Below the pieces are notes generated by a model. The model worked only from the letters and a program-made list of their open reading frames with translations. It had not been told where the DNA came from and did not search any database. The translations under genes were made by a program, and so were the position numbers. DNA of 64,000 bases from Candidatus Hodarchaeota archaeon (GTDB taxonomy: Archaea > Asgardarchaeota > Heimdallarchaeia > Hodarchaeales > Hodarchaeaceae). Shown piece by piece: positions 27,047 to 35,829 of this stretch. How positions within the stretch are numbered: position 1 is the first letter of the stretch; each line of letters begins with the position of its first letter. The stretch lies in NCBI GenBank assembly GCA_016840035.1, contig JAEOTC010000030.1:1-64000 (forward strand), in the 5' to 3' direction.

Positions 27047-27619
27047 TTAATTTTCTCTGTCCTCGGTAGGAGGAGGACCTACAGCTCTTGAAGTTGGAAC
27101 ACTCAATGCTGGATGTGTGGAATCATTGTATGGAGAGCTGGGAGAATAAGTAATAAGTTCTTCTTCTCCACGTTTGACGTGATAACTAGGAGCAGTAACT
27201 TTACGGCCTTCAAGAGCAATGTGTCCATGACAGATCATTTGTCGAGCTTGCCACGGAGTATTTGCGAGTCCAAGTTCATGAACAATCGATTGTAATCTTC
27301 GTTTTAAGAATTGTTCAACATTTAGCGAGAGAACATCATCAGTTAATCCCTCTTCGTTCGCCATGATTCCCATTCGGAATAATTTCCTTACGAGAATATT
27401 CCTTTCAACTTCTCTTTGTGATTCGGGCATGGCGAGGGAAGCACGAGCTCTTGATCGATATTTTCGGAGGACAGTTTGTGCTTTCCATATTTCTTTCTTG
27501 TTTCTGAGACCAAATCGTCCCATATATTGCATTTCCTCTTCAATTCGAGTTTTGTTGAATGGATGGCGAGGACCTTCAAGCTTTTTCCGTAATTTTCTTG
27601 GATCTCCCATAATTTTCAC
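27047..27619 (-). CDS. rps4: Ribosomal protein S4 (uS4)
   Basis: A 190-residue small-subunit assembly protein. The archaeal N-terminus MGDPRKLRKKLEGPRHPFNK and the S4 RNA-binding module (RRLQSIVHELGLANTPWQAR, then ICHGHIALEGRKVTAPSY) are clear. It sits one base downstream of S13 and 22 bases upstream of S11. Two start choices (MKIMGDP or MGDP) are three codons apart; MGDP is the usual archaeal start. Confidence 0.96.
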   Translation of the reverse strand: MKIMGDPRKLRKKLEGPRHPFNKTRIEEEMQYMGRFGLRNKKEIWKAQTVLRKYRSRARASLAMPESQREVERNILVRKLFRMGIMANEEGLTDDVLSLNVEQFLKRRLQSIVHELGLANTPWQARQMICHGHIALEGRKVTAPSYHVKRGEEELITYSPSSPYNDSTHPALSVPTSRAVGPPPTEDREN

Positions 27620-27620
27620 T

Positions 27621-28070
27621 TCATTGTTTTTGCTTCTTCTTGGATACTCCTATTGTGGTTCCTCCACGTCCAGAAGTTTTTGTTCTCTGCCCTCGGACTG
27701 GGAGTCCCAAATAATGCCGAATTCCTCTGTAAGAACGCGTCTTTTTCTCACGTTCAATATCAAGACGGATAGTATCAATCAAATCATTACTAATAATATG
27801 TAAGTCTTCACCCGAGACAATGTCTTTCTGCCGATTTAACATCCATGTAGGAATATCGAAAGCGGAACAGTTAGTAATAATATCTTCAATTAATTGAACT
27901 TCCTCCTCAGTTAAGAATCCACATCTCATCTCAGAGTCGATCTCGGCTTTTTGACAAATTTGAGTAGCAAGACGGTAGCCTACTCCCCTTATTTTGGTTA
28001 TGGCATGAGCTACAAGCCAATTTCCTGGACAATCAGCTCCTGCAATCCTTAATTGGTGATTATACTCCAA
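27621..28070 (-). CDS. rps13: Ribosomal protein S13 (uS13)
   Basis: A 149-residue small-subunit head protein. Recognised by HAITKIRGVGYRLATQICQKA (HhH segment) and the C-terminal SYRGIRHYLGLPVRGQRTKTSGRGG. First gene of a three-gene unit S13-S4-S11. ATG start at 28070. Confidence 0.96.
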   Translation of the reverse strand: MEYNHQLRIAGADCPGNWLVAHAITKIRGVGYRLATQICQKAEIDSEMRCGFLTEEEVQLIEDIITNCSAFDIPTWMLNRQKDIVSGEDLHIISNDLIDTIRLDIEREKKTRSYRGIRHYLGLPVRGQRTKTSGRGGTTIGVSKKKQKQ

Positions 28071-28372
28071 AATTCATTCCAACTAATATTTGTTTAATAA
28101 TGAATAGTTTGAACGTTAAACACTTTTCGTGGTTATCCGTTTTGCTATTCTCCTCTGCTTAATAAGGAGTTTGACTACCCTATATTATGGTTACGAACCT
28201 AAAGCAGAAAATTCTGAAAATTAATTTCCTAAGAATTTGATTCTTAAATTCGTTCTAAATGCTCAAACTCGTGATGAATGCTTCTATCCTTGATATCACT
28301 TGTTTTAATTGTCACACTTACCTTTTTCGAAAAATACTGAGTGAGACTCTTACATGAGAAATTAGAATTGAG
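28071..28372. other. Intergenic region, 302 bases
   Basis: Upstream region of the S13 operon and downstream of tRNA-Ser. A GTGATGA at 28271-28277 and CTGA at 28337-28340 could be C and D boxes of a guide RNA, but internal boxes and a closing stem are not convincing. Confidence 0.4.
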
Positions 28373-28489
28373 CGCCGGGGGAGAGATTTGAACTCTCGAG
28401 CTCAAAGAGCACATGCTTTGTGGTAAAAAGGATTCCTCCTGACCACAGTATTTCCAGGCATGCTTCCTGCCGGACTAGAATACCCCGGC
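28373..28489 (-). tRNA. tRNA-Ser (GGA) with intron
   Basis: A minus-strand class II tRNA. Acceptor GCCGGGG/CCCCGGC with discriminator G, anticodon stem CATGC/GCATG, loop CTGGAA(A) with anticodon GGA, a variable-arm hairpin GCTC/GAGC, and T-stem GAGAG/CTCTC. About 34 bases (28418-28451) are inserted after position 37 and contain an internal hairpin TGTGGT/ACCACA. The exact splice sites are inferred from position 37/38 convention. Mature length about 83. Confidence 0.88.
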
Positions 28490-29003
28490 TGTCCGAATTG
28501 TTGTTTATTCGAAGTTTACGAATGTAAATAGGTCTTATTGGAACTTCTGTAACTAAACTTTAACTTATTCTCAATTACTGTAATGAGATCGCTTAATTAA
28601 GCAGCTCTCCTTCATTTTTCAGGTTTTTAACAGTTGTTTTTTGATCTTTTCTTGAGACTTTTTAGAATTATGATTTCAACGAAATATTTAAGCAGGATTT
28701 TTTATTTAAGGCTGAAATTCAAGGTAAATTGTATTTTACCTAAATTAAATCACCTTAGGAATTATAAAATTGTACATGTGTTATGATACTGGGTGAATAA
28801 GAGAGAATATTTAGCCATTACAACTGATAAGCGAAATTAGTCGTAAATAATCATTTTAGTGATGGAATTTATGGACTTGCCTTGAATATTCTTTTTTTGT
28901 CGGCATTGGGAAAATATTTGAAATAAGACTAGACTTATATTAGTAGGTATTAGACCTATTCCTAAACAGATTTATCTGAACTTGCGATAAGGAGATTTAT
29001 TTT
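28490..29003. other. Intergenic region, 514 bases
   Basis: Divergent AT-rich spacer between tRNA-Ser and the repeat membrane protein. An AAGGAG Shine-Dalgarno lies about 10 bases before TTG 29004. Nothing else recognised. Confidence 0.5.
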
Positions 29004-30689
29004 TTGAGAGAAACATTTGTAAAAACTTCAAGAGGACTTCTCACATTAACAGCGGTTGGCATTTTCAGCATTGTACTTGGTTTTCTCTATTATTCTGGCG
29101 TGGCTTCGGCAGATAGGTTACTATTAGGACTAGATTACAAAATCCTGTTTGCTTTCGGCTTTTACCTTACAGTTATGACTTTACTACCTTCTTTGTCAGT
29201 GATGGATGCCAGAGGGAAAACAAATGTAAAGAAGATATATCCTCATTTAATACTCTTTTTCTGTATCAGTATTTTAGTCATTATTTATTCATTATTAGTT
29301 TACGGAGAATTTATCACTTCAGTTGACACAGAGATAACTACCTGGTTTGATTTCTTTTCAATTGCTGGCATTATCTATTGTATAAGTTTATTACCATTAC
29401 TGTTTGGTGTTCGTGATCGTGATCGATTGTGGAATCTCAAACTTGTTTACTTACTCCTAATTATTGTTGGATTGGTTTTAGAGATACTCTCTATGCTAGT
29501 TTATGGCCATTATATTGACGAAATTCTTGAAGGACTCCCACTAATAGGAGGTACATCTTGGGATGTCTTATTCTTTGGTGGAGGGCTTTTTCTAATCCTT
29601 GGAATTTTTCCGTTACTGTTTTCTGCTAGCCATGGCTTTCGAAATTTTCTTGATAGCACTCGGATACTTTGGTTAATCGGAGTTATCAGTGGACTAGTAT
29701 TGGTATTCATATCGTTCTTAATTAGTATTGAGGTTCTTGAATCCAATTTCCTTCTGGATACTGAATGGCAGGTAATTTATTCTTTCAGTGGTTTATTGCT
29801 ATTTTCAACAGCAGCTTTTCTCTCAAGTTCAAGAAAATTTAGTGGTATTTTAGGAAAATTAAAGATTCTATGGTTTTTAACACTGCTTATCGGCGTTCTT
29901 ATGGTGATAATTTCTTTCTTCCTTCTGGTAGCGTCTTCTTCTGAAATACAAGATCTGTTAGGCATAACAAGTCAAATATATACATTTATGGGTTATTCTT
30001 GGGATATAATGTTTATGTTTGGAGGTGTATTTTCCTTCCTCTCCATGATTTTCATTACTTCAATTTTATATTTTGAGACTGAAGAGGTTAGTGGAGATTT
30101 TCAGACTTCAGATGTTTCTACCGACTCTTTCCTTGATTTGAAGACCACTCCAACAGAAATGGTTACTTATCTTGAAATCTTGAGTAATAATGAGAGTAAT
30201 CTGATTAATCAATTCAAAGAAGCTGTTCGGGATGATAAATTCCGTCCACGTGTTTACGAATCTCTTGTGAAACATTACGAAGGACGTATTAAATCTTATA
30301 AAACAAAGATTGGCAGTCTTAGAAAAGCTAAACCCGGGACTGCAGAAGCTGACAAGGTTGGTGCACTTTTCGACTCCGTACTTGGTGAATCTCCTTCAGC
30401 AAAGCCAGCAACGAAACCTCCTGTAATAGAATCGAAACCCGTCGGTCTCCCATCATCACCACCACCCCCCCCCTCTACACCACCTGTTGCCCCTCCTACG
30501 ATACCAACAGCAGCTCCCGTTCCCCCAACTTCAGCTCCAGCGATACCTGAACCTGCAATGCCAACTGGACAACCGAGTGATTCTCCCTTAGATTTAATTG
30601 CTGATGCAAGATCAACGAGTATTGCAGAATTACGAGGAGAAATGCTTAAAGAACTTCGTCGGTTAAGAGAAATATTCAAAGAGGAATAA
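29004..30689 (+). CDS. Ten-span membrane protein made of five two-helix repeats, with Pro-rich cytoplasmic tail
   Basis: A 561-residue protein of unknown family. Residues 10-355 hold ten membrane helices arranged as five repeats of about 65-70 residues. Each repeat has a first helix (for example RILWLIGVISGLVLVFIS), a polar loop, then an aromatic W-D-x-x-F-x-x-G-G second helix (SWDVLFFGGG, TWFDFFSIAG, SWDIMFMFGG). The tail has a helical segment (about 395-445), a low-complexity Pro/Ala linker with a run of five prolines (about 475-525), and a final amphipathic helix LRGEMLKELRRLREIFKEE. TTG 29004 is the start. No catalytic motif. The proline tract could bind profilin or an SH3-like partner; that is speculation. 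Confidence 0.75.
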   Translation: MRETFVKTSRGLLTLTAVGIFSIVLGFLYYSGVASADRLLLGLDYKILFAFGFYLTVMTLLPSLSVMDARGKTNVKKIYPHLILFFCISILVIIYSLLVYGEFITSVDTEITTWFDFFSIAGIIYCISLLPLLFGVRDRDRLWNLKLVYLLLIIVGLVLEILSMLVYGHYIDEILEGLPLIGGTSWDVLFFGGGLFLILGIFPLLFSASHGFRNFLDSTRILWLIGVISGLVLVFISFLISIEVLESNFLLDTEWQVIYSFSGLLLFSTAAFLSSSRKFSGILGKLKILWFLTLLIGVLMVIISFFLLVASSSEIQDLLGITSQIYTFMGYSWDIMFMFGGVFSFLSMIFITSILYFETEEVSGDFQTSDVSTDSFLDLKTTPTEMVTYLEILSNNESNLINQFKEAVRDDKFRPRVYESLVKHYEGRIKSYKTKIGSLRKAKPGTAEADKVGALFDSVLGESPSAKPATKPPVIESKPVGLPSSPPPPPSTPPVAPPTIPTAAPVPPTSAPAIPEPAMPTGQPSDSPLDLIADARSTSIAELRGEMLKELRRLREIFKEE

Positions 30690-30740
30690 AGAGTAATACT
30701 TGGGTAGGAAGGGAGATCTAAAGATTTTTCATTTTCTTTT

Positions 30741-32612
30741 CTATTGCCATAGAATAGCTAAATTATCATCTTGGAATGCTCGTTGAAAGATTTTAGCACT
30801 TTCACTATTAGTTCCTAACTTAATTTTTCCAGATTTTGATGTGGTTGCGGTGAAAAACTCGACTGGGAAGGAATCTTGAGACTCCTGGTAGAAAAAGCTG
30901 ATATCTTTATTTTTTAATCGTTTAGGAAAATTGATTGTAATCGTCCGTTTTTGAAAAGCAATATTTTGTCGTTTAAGATGGCTCAATCTTGAATTGCTAA
31001 GTTTGGTAGGAGATTTATTTACATCAAGTTTGATTCTCAAAATTCTCTCAAGCATCTTTATAGTTGTCCCTTTCTGGCCAATAATAAGAGGTATATCTTC
31101 TTCATGGGCATGTATTACAAATCGATGCCCAAACTTATCTTTGGGAACAATTTCAACTGATTGGGTTGTGTATTGTTCAACTACCTCCTTTATCTCGGAA
31201 ATCTGTTCGTAATTTACTTTTTTCGTGCTTTTATGTGATTCTTCTAATGGAATCACTACGGTTTGTTCCCCAAATGTGTACATCTCATAAACAATGTTGT
31301 CAGTCAAAAAATCACGCACTTCAACAACTGGTCGTGCAAGATCACTTTCAACTAACCCTGATGGAACCTTCACAGTCATCTTGACTTCGAGAATTGTTTG
31401 TATTTGGCCAGAATCAATATATAATATTGTATCAAGGACACTAGGAATTACTCCTAATTCAAGTTTGCCGATGAATCTTTGTATGGCATCTATAGCGGTA
31501 CTCGAATGAATAACTCCAATTAGACCAATTCCAGCTAAACGCAGATCTGTGTATAGTCGAAAGTCATCGTGATCTCTGATTTCATCAAATATAGTATAAT
31601 CGGGTCTTGATAATAAGAGAATATCGTGAATTTCTGAATGCGTACCAAAATTCTTCGAATATTGTGTAATCTCTGCCTTTAAATCAAGATCTCTGGGGGA
31701 TTCAATTGTTTTGATGATTTTGCCCTTTTCATAATAGAATAGTGCTAATGCTCTTGTAAAGGTAGTTTTTCCTGCACCAGGACTCCCTGCGACCAAGATC
31801 CCCTCAGCTTTTTCTTCAAGGCGCTGTATTAAACGTGATTCTAGTTCATATTCCTCTAATGCCATCCTTTTCAATGGACGAACCGCAGTAATTTCCCACC
31901 CATCTGAAAACGGAGGACGGATTATCACAATGCGTCTATCCTCAAACTGAACAATTGTCGAATTTTCTCTGGCTATTTCGATAAATGTATCAGGAAAGAA
32001 ATTCGCTTTTTCGATGATATCCTCAGCAAACTCAACTATCGTACTTTTGGAAATAATTTCAGAAGAAAATTGTGTAAATCGAATACTACCCGGTTTTCCT
32101 TTTTTTACGAACACATTTGTACCTTGTTTGATGTGAATGCTCATTGTTTCATTATCAAAAAATTTATCAATTTTCAATTGTTTATCAAGTTGTTTTATCA
32201 GTCTTGGTTCGACATATATGGTTTCTACTCCCATTGATTGAGCACTCATATCTTGAATCTTATCCGAAGTAACAAGAATGCCTCCTTCTTTCCATGCTAA
32301 TTCACGAATTAATGCATCGATCTCTCCCAGTTCAAATTGGCGTGGTTTTCTTCCTGCTACAGAAAATATAACATCGTTTTCTTCACAGATGGATTTTATT
32401 AGTTTAAGCTCTTGGAAACCTTCAGTTCCCTTTTTTTTTTCTTGGTTTGCCTGATTTTCGAGCTCTAAAATAAGTGCAAGATGGATAATCACAGATGATC
32501 CTGGAAGAATTTGATCATTTTCAATTAAATTCCTTAATCCTCCATTAATGACCGTAGAAGTGTCTGGAATGTAGCGATTCTGTTCTGAATCGATATTATA
32601 TCTTCCTACCAT
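30741..32612 (-). CDS. PIN-domain ATPase with KH domain (PINA)
   Basis: A 623-residue archaeal PINA-type protein. Order: an N-terminal PIN nuclease-like domain (DTSTVING at 17-24, then GEIDALIRELAW and ILVTSDKI), a PilT/VirB11-type ATPase (Walker A GSPGAGKTT about 275-283, FDEIRDHDDF, HSSTAIDAIQRF), and a C-terminal KH domain (IPLIIGQKGTTIKMLERI). PINA from Sulfolobus is a hexameric ATPase acting on Holliday junctions; the KH domain may instead point to RNA. Its ATG overlaps the EndA stop (TGATG), so translation is coupled to the splicing endonuclease subunit. Confidence 0.88.
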   Translation of the reverse strand: MVGRYNIDSEQNRYIPDTSTVINGGLRNLIENDQILPGSSVIIHLALILELENQANQEKKKGTEGFQELKLIKSICEENDVIFSVAGRKPRQFELGEIDALIRELAWKEGGILVTSDKIQDMSAQSMGVETIYVEPRLIKQLDKQLKIDKFFDNETMSIHIKQGTNVFVKKGKPGSIRFTQFSSEIISKSTIVEFAEDIIEKANFFPDTFIEIARENSTIVQFEDRRIVIIRPPFSDGWEITAVRPLKRMALEEYELESRLIQRLEEKAEGILVAGSPGAGKTTFTRALALFYYEKGKIIKTIESPRDLDLKAEITQYSKNFGTHSEIHDILLLSRPDYTIFDEIRDHDDFRLYTDLRLAGIGLIGVIHSSTAIDAIQRFIGKLELGVIPSVLDTILYIDSGQIQTILEVKMTVKVPSGLVESDLARPVVEVRDFLTDNIVYEMYTFGEQTVVIPLEESHKSTKKVNYEQISEIKEVVEQYTTQSVEIVPKDKFGHRFVIHAHEEDIPLIIGQKGTTIKMLERILRIKLDVNKSPTKLSNSRLSHLKRQNIAFQKRTITINFPKRLKNKDISFFYQESQDSFPVEFFTATTSKSGKIKLGTNSESAKIFQRAFQDDNLAILWQ

Positions 32613-33244
32613 CAGATTTCCTCCTCCTCAATGTTATTAGACGGAGAAAACTCATCTTTAAATTCATATTCTAGGTTATTATACTCTAGCTCTAATTGAG
32701 AAGCTTGGTAGTATGTGACATCTCCCAACCTATCAATAACAGATAAAAGTAACTTTTTTCTATCAATCTTTGCCTGTTTTACAATTTGATCAAGCAAATC
32801 GAGATCAACGTCCTCACCTTCAGGAAGCGGATAAATCACGGTTTTACTTACAGATTCTCCAGGTTTACCCCCTCTTGAGTATATTCTGAACGGAGCAGTT
32901 ATTCGAGTGCCAATACTTACCACATATCCTCGATTGCGTAAATCTTTGTAAACTAAATATCGACTCCAAAATTTAGGGTTGAGTTTTGTGAAATGAACCA
33001 CTAGTTCATCTGTGGAAAGAGTTTCTCCCGTTTTTTCTGTTTCTAATACAATCCTCCCTCTATCTAAAAGTAATAATATTTCCTCAGGTTCTAAATATAA
33101 TGTCTCCTCTGAACTCCAACGGCCAAAATACCCATTTTCAAAAATTTCAGTAGCTAGTGGTTTGTTTAATTGTAGCTGAGACATGGACAGACTAAAAGGT
33201 ATAGATGGTGGAGATTCATCTTTGGATGATGGTTCTATTGTCAT
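32612..33244 (-). CDS. endA: tRNA splicing endonuclease subunit, catalytic His missing
   Basis: A 210-residue protein with the EndA N-terminal domain (ENGYFGRWSSEETLYLEPEEILLLL) and C-terminal nuclease domain (YLVYKDLRNRGYVVSIGT, FRIY, DRKKLLLSVIDRLGDVTYY). The catalytic triad Tyr-His-Lys is incomplete: Tyr122 and Lys163/164 are in place, but the segment where family members have the HS/YLV histidine reads GESVSKTVIYPL (about 129-140) without any His. It may be the non-catalytic partner of a heteromeric enzyme, which would then have a catalytic subunit outside the window. Three intron-bearing tRNA genes in this window need such an enzyme. Confidence 0.78.
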   Translation of the reverse strand: MTIEPSSKDESPPSIPFSLSMSQLQLNKPLATEIFENGYFGRWSSEETLYLEPEEILLLLDRGRIVLETEKTGETLSTDELVVHFTKLNPKFWSRYLVYKDLRNRGYVVSIGTRITAPFRIYSRGGKPGESVSKTVIYPLPEGEDVDLDLLDQIVKQAKIDRKKLLLSVIDRLGDVTYYQASQLELEYNNLEYEFKDEFSPSNNIEEEEI

Positions 33245-33687
33245 TTCTCTTAATTCCAGTGATTGATTTGGGTGACATCGTGAGAAATGTGAAATCAGAT
33301 AATTTTTCTGTTCCGTTACTAATTTCTCCTCATTTAAGACAATGTAAAGATCATTTTTTAAAATAAATACAATATTAGGTCAAACGATCCTTGACTCTTA
33401 AATGAATGAATAGTGTGATTTTTATCAGAAATAACGACCCTCTAATTTCTATCAATAATATTGTATTCTAATCAGCTGTCTCTCTGTAATTCTTGACTTT
33501 ATATCTCCGAATAGATTTTTCCTCCTTAAAATCATGGAAGAAAAACAAAGAATACCAATAGAGAAAAACAAAAACAAAAAAACCCCAAAGAAAAAGCAAG
33601 AGATAGACGTGTATTAGATTCTACAAAGATATACGGTTCTCAATTGAAGAAATTTTCAAATTATAAAGAGATAGGAGAGCGTAAACG
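33245..33687. other. Intergenic region, 443 bases
   Basis: Divergent promoter region between endA and rpl3. The 3' part is purine-rich and includes a 27-residue Lys-rich ORF (33534-33617) that I do not regard as a gene. GGAG at 33674-33677 precedes TTG 33688. Confidence 0.5.
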
Positions 33688-34686
33688 TTGGGTCACAGAA
33701 AAAAACATGCACCACATCGAGGATCTCTAGGATATCGAAGAAAGAAAACAAGACGTCATACTTCTCGAATAAGAACTTGGTCTTCATCTACTGAGTCAAG
33801 GTTACTTGGTTTTGCTGGTTATAAGGCTGGAATGACGCATATTGCTTTGATCAATACTGATCGTAGATCCCCCTATTACAAACAAGAACAATTTGTACCA
33901 GTAACTGTAATTGAAACACCTCCTATTGTCATATTTAGCATTAGAACATATATTAAAGATCCAGTGACAAACCAGATCAAAGTTCGTAGCCAAATTTGGG
34001 GTGAGAAAGTTGAAAAAGACCTTGGTTTACGATTACAAGTCCCTAAGAGCAAGCAGAAATTAAAACAAGCTCTTGCATTGGAGAAGGAGACCCTTAATAA
34101 GGTTGTTGAAGTAAGAGTATTAGCTCATACTCATCCAAGAGAAGCTGGACTTTCACAGAAAAAACCCGATATCATTGAAATTAAGGTCGGGGGTAAGGTT
34201 TCAGAAGCATTTGATTATGCTGTCGAAATATTGGATAAAAAAATATCTTTAGATGACGTTTACAAAGCTAGTGATTTTGTAGATGTAAATGCAGTAACTA
34301 AAGGAAAAGGATTTGCTGGGCCTGTCAAGAGACATGGAATTAAAATATTACCTAGAAAAACTCGTAAAGGAAGACGAGTTGTTGGATGTATAGGTCCTTG
34401 GCATCCAGCCAGAGTTATGTGGACTGTACCTAGGGCTGGGCAGCTAGGAAATTTCAACAGAACCGAGTACAACAAGCAGATATTAAAGATTGGAGAGGAT
34501 GGAGAAGAAGTCACGCCTTCTAATGGGTTTAAACGATATGGTAGAGTTTCTCGACATTGTCTAATCCGTGGAAGCGTTCCCGGTTCAACAAAAAGATTAA
34601 TCCGATTACGGGACCCAATTAGACCAAAACCTGTTGATATCGAGGATTTACAAATAACATATATCAGCACTGCTGCGAAGAATTAG
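33688..34686 (+). CDS. rpl3: Ribosomal protein L3 (uL3)
   Basis: A 332-residue large-subunit protein near the peptidyl-transferase centre. The archaeal/eukaryotic start GHRKKHAPHRGSLGYRRKK, GFAGYKAGMTHI, VTKGKGFAGPVKRHGIK and GCIGPWHPARVMWTVPRAGQ are diagnostic. TTG 33688 appears to be the start, with GGAG 10 bases before. First gene of L3-L4-L23-L2. Confidence 0.96.
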   Translation: MGHRKKHAPHRGSLGYRRKKTRRHTSRIRTWSSSTESRLLGFAGYKAGMTHIALINTDRRSPYYKQEQFVPVTVIETPPIVIFSIRTYIKDPVTNQIKVRSQIWGEKVEKDLGLRLQVPKSKQKLKQALALEKETLNKVVEVRVLAHTHPREAGLSQKKPDIIEIKVGGKVSEAFDYAVEILDKKISLDDVYKASDFVDVNAVTKGKGFAGPVKRHGIKILPRKTRKGRRVVGCIGPWHPARVMWTVPRAGQLGNFNRTEYNKQILKIGEDGEEVTPSNGFKRYGRVSRHCLIRGSVPGSTKRLIRLRDPIRPKPVDIEDLQITYISTAAKN

Positions 34687-34699
34687 CAAGTTTGAAGAG

Positions 34700-35506
34700 A
34701 TGTGGAAAGAAATGAAATCTACAAAGGTACCAGTTTTCGATACTGAAGGAAAAGAAGTTGAAAAAATACAGATTGCAGAAATATTTCAAACTCCTTTTCG
34801 GCCAGATTTAATAAAAAGAGCGGTTCTCGCTAGTCGTCGTAACAGACAGATTCCCTATGGAGTCGATCCAAGAGCAGGAAAGCGAACATCTGCAGAAAGC
34901 TGGGGAACTGGTCGTGGTGCAGCCAGAGTACCACGTGTAAAAGGATCCAGAACTCATTCGGCAAGTCGCGCGGCGTTAATCCCATTTGCAGTCGGTGGTC
35001 GAAGAACTCATCCACCAGAAGCTGATCAGAATTTCACTGAAAAGATTAATAAAAAAGAAAGGCTCATAGCTAGAAGCTCGGCAATTGCAGCTACATCCGA
35101 TCCAGTGCTGGTGGAATCACGAGGACACATAATTGAAGAAGTTAATTTCTTACCTTTAGTTGTATCTGATGACCTTGAATCTTTGAAGAAAACTAAAGAA
35201 GTTCACTTAGCATTTAAAAATTTAGGATTATCTTATGATTTGGCCAAAGCAAAACGTAGAAATTCTCATGTGCGTGCAGGAAAAGGTAAACGACGAGGAA
35301 GAAAATATAAAACTGGAAAATCCGTTTTACTTGTAGTAGCTAATGATATGGGGATACTTAAAGCTGCTAAAAACATTTCTGGTGTTGATGTTGTATTTAT
35401 CGATCAATTAAATACTGAACATCTTGCTCCAGGGACACACGCTGGACGCTTAACAATATGGACCAAATCTGCAATTAATTATCTTAAAGAATTAGAAAAG
35501 AATTAA
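34700..35506 (+). CDS. rpl4: Ribosomal protein L4 (uL4)
   Basis: A 268-residue large-subunit tunnel protein. FQTPFRPDLIKRAVLASRRNRQ, the basic loop ESWGTGRGAARVPRVKG and GGRRTHPPE are typical of archaeal L4, and RAGKGKRRGRKYKTGKSVLLV closes the fold. It follows L3 by 13 bases. Confidence 0.96.
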   Translation: MWKEMKSTKVPVFDTEGKEVEKIQIAEIFQTPFRPDLIKRAVLASRRNRQIPYGVDPRAGKRTSAESWGTGRGAARVPRVKGSRTHSASRAALIPFAVGGRRTHPPEADQNFTEKINKKERLIARSSAIAATSDPVLVESRGHIIEEVNFLPLVVSDDLESLKKTKEVHLAFKNLGLSYDLAKAKRRNSHVRAGKGKRRGRKYKTGKSVLLVVANDMGILKAAKNISGVDVVFIDQLNTEHLAPGTHAGRLTIWTKSAINYLKELEKN

Positions 35507-35540
35507 ATCTAAGAAATTGAAATACCTAGGTTGGAGTTAA

Positions 35541-35816
35541 ATGAAATTCGACCATCCTCAAGACATAATTAAATACCCTCTAATCACAGAATCGGCGTTC
35601 AACAAGATGGACGACATAAATGAAAATGCCTTAGTTTTCATTGTCGATCGTCACGCTACAAAACACCAGATCAAACAGGCTTTCGAGTCACTATACAAAG
35701 TCAGTGTGGTGAAAGTAAACACACTTATCACTCCACAAGGTAAAAAGAAGGCCTTTATCAAGCTTGTTCCTGAAAATAGTGCTTTAGATCTAGCAACAGA
35801 AGTAGGAATAATATAA
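35541..35816 (+). CDS. rpl23: Ribosomal protein L23 (uL23)
   Basis: A 91-residue large-subunit protein at the tunnel exit, where SRP docks. IIKYPLITESAFNKMD, NALVFIVDRHATKHQIKQA and VKVNTLITPQGKKKAFIKL are the family motifs. Lies between L4 and L2. Purine-rich leader before ATG. Confidence 0.96.
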   Translation: MKFDHPQDIIKYPLITESAFNKMDDINENALVFIVDRHATKHQIKQAFESLYKVSVVKVNTLITPQGKKKAFIKLVPENSALDLATEVGII

Positions 35817-35829
35817 AAAGGTGATTTAA

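Noticed and set aside
28271-28340. Possible box C/D guide RNA (GTGATGA ... CTGA)
   Set aside because: The C' and D' boxes are not convincing, the closing stem is weak, and two such short motifs 60 bases apart are expected by chance in AT-rich DNA.
30296-30679. 127-residue Gly-rich minus-strand ORF
   Set aside because: It is the antisense of the Pro/Ala-rich linker of the membrane protein, so its glycine richness is an artefact.
33534-33617. 27-residue Lys-rich ORF upstream of rpl3
   Set aside because: Low-complexity purine-rich leader with no clear ribosome site; more likely untranslated leader of the L3 operon.
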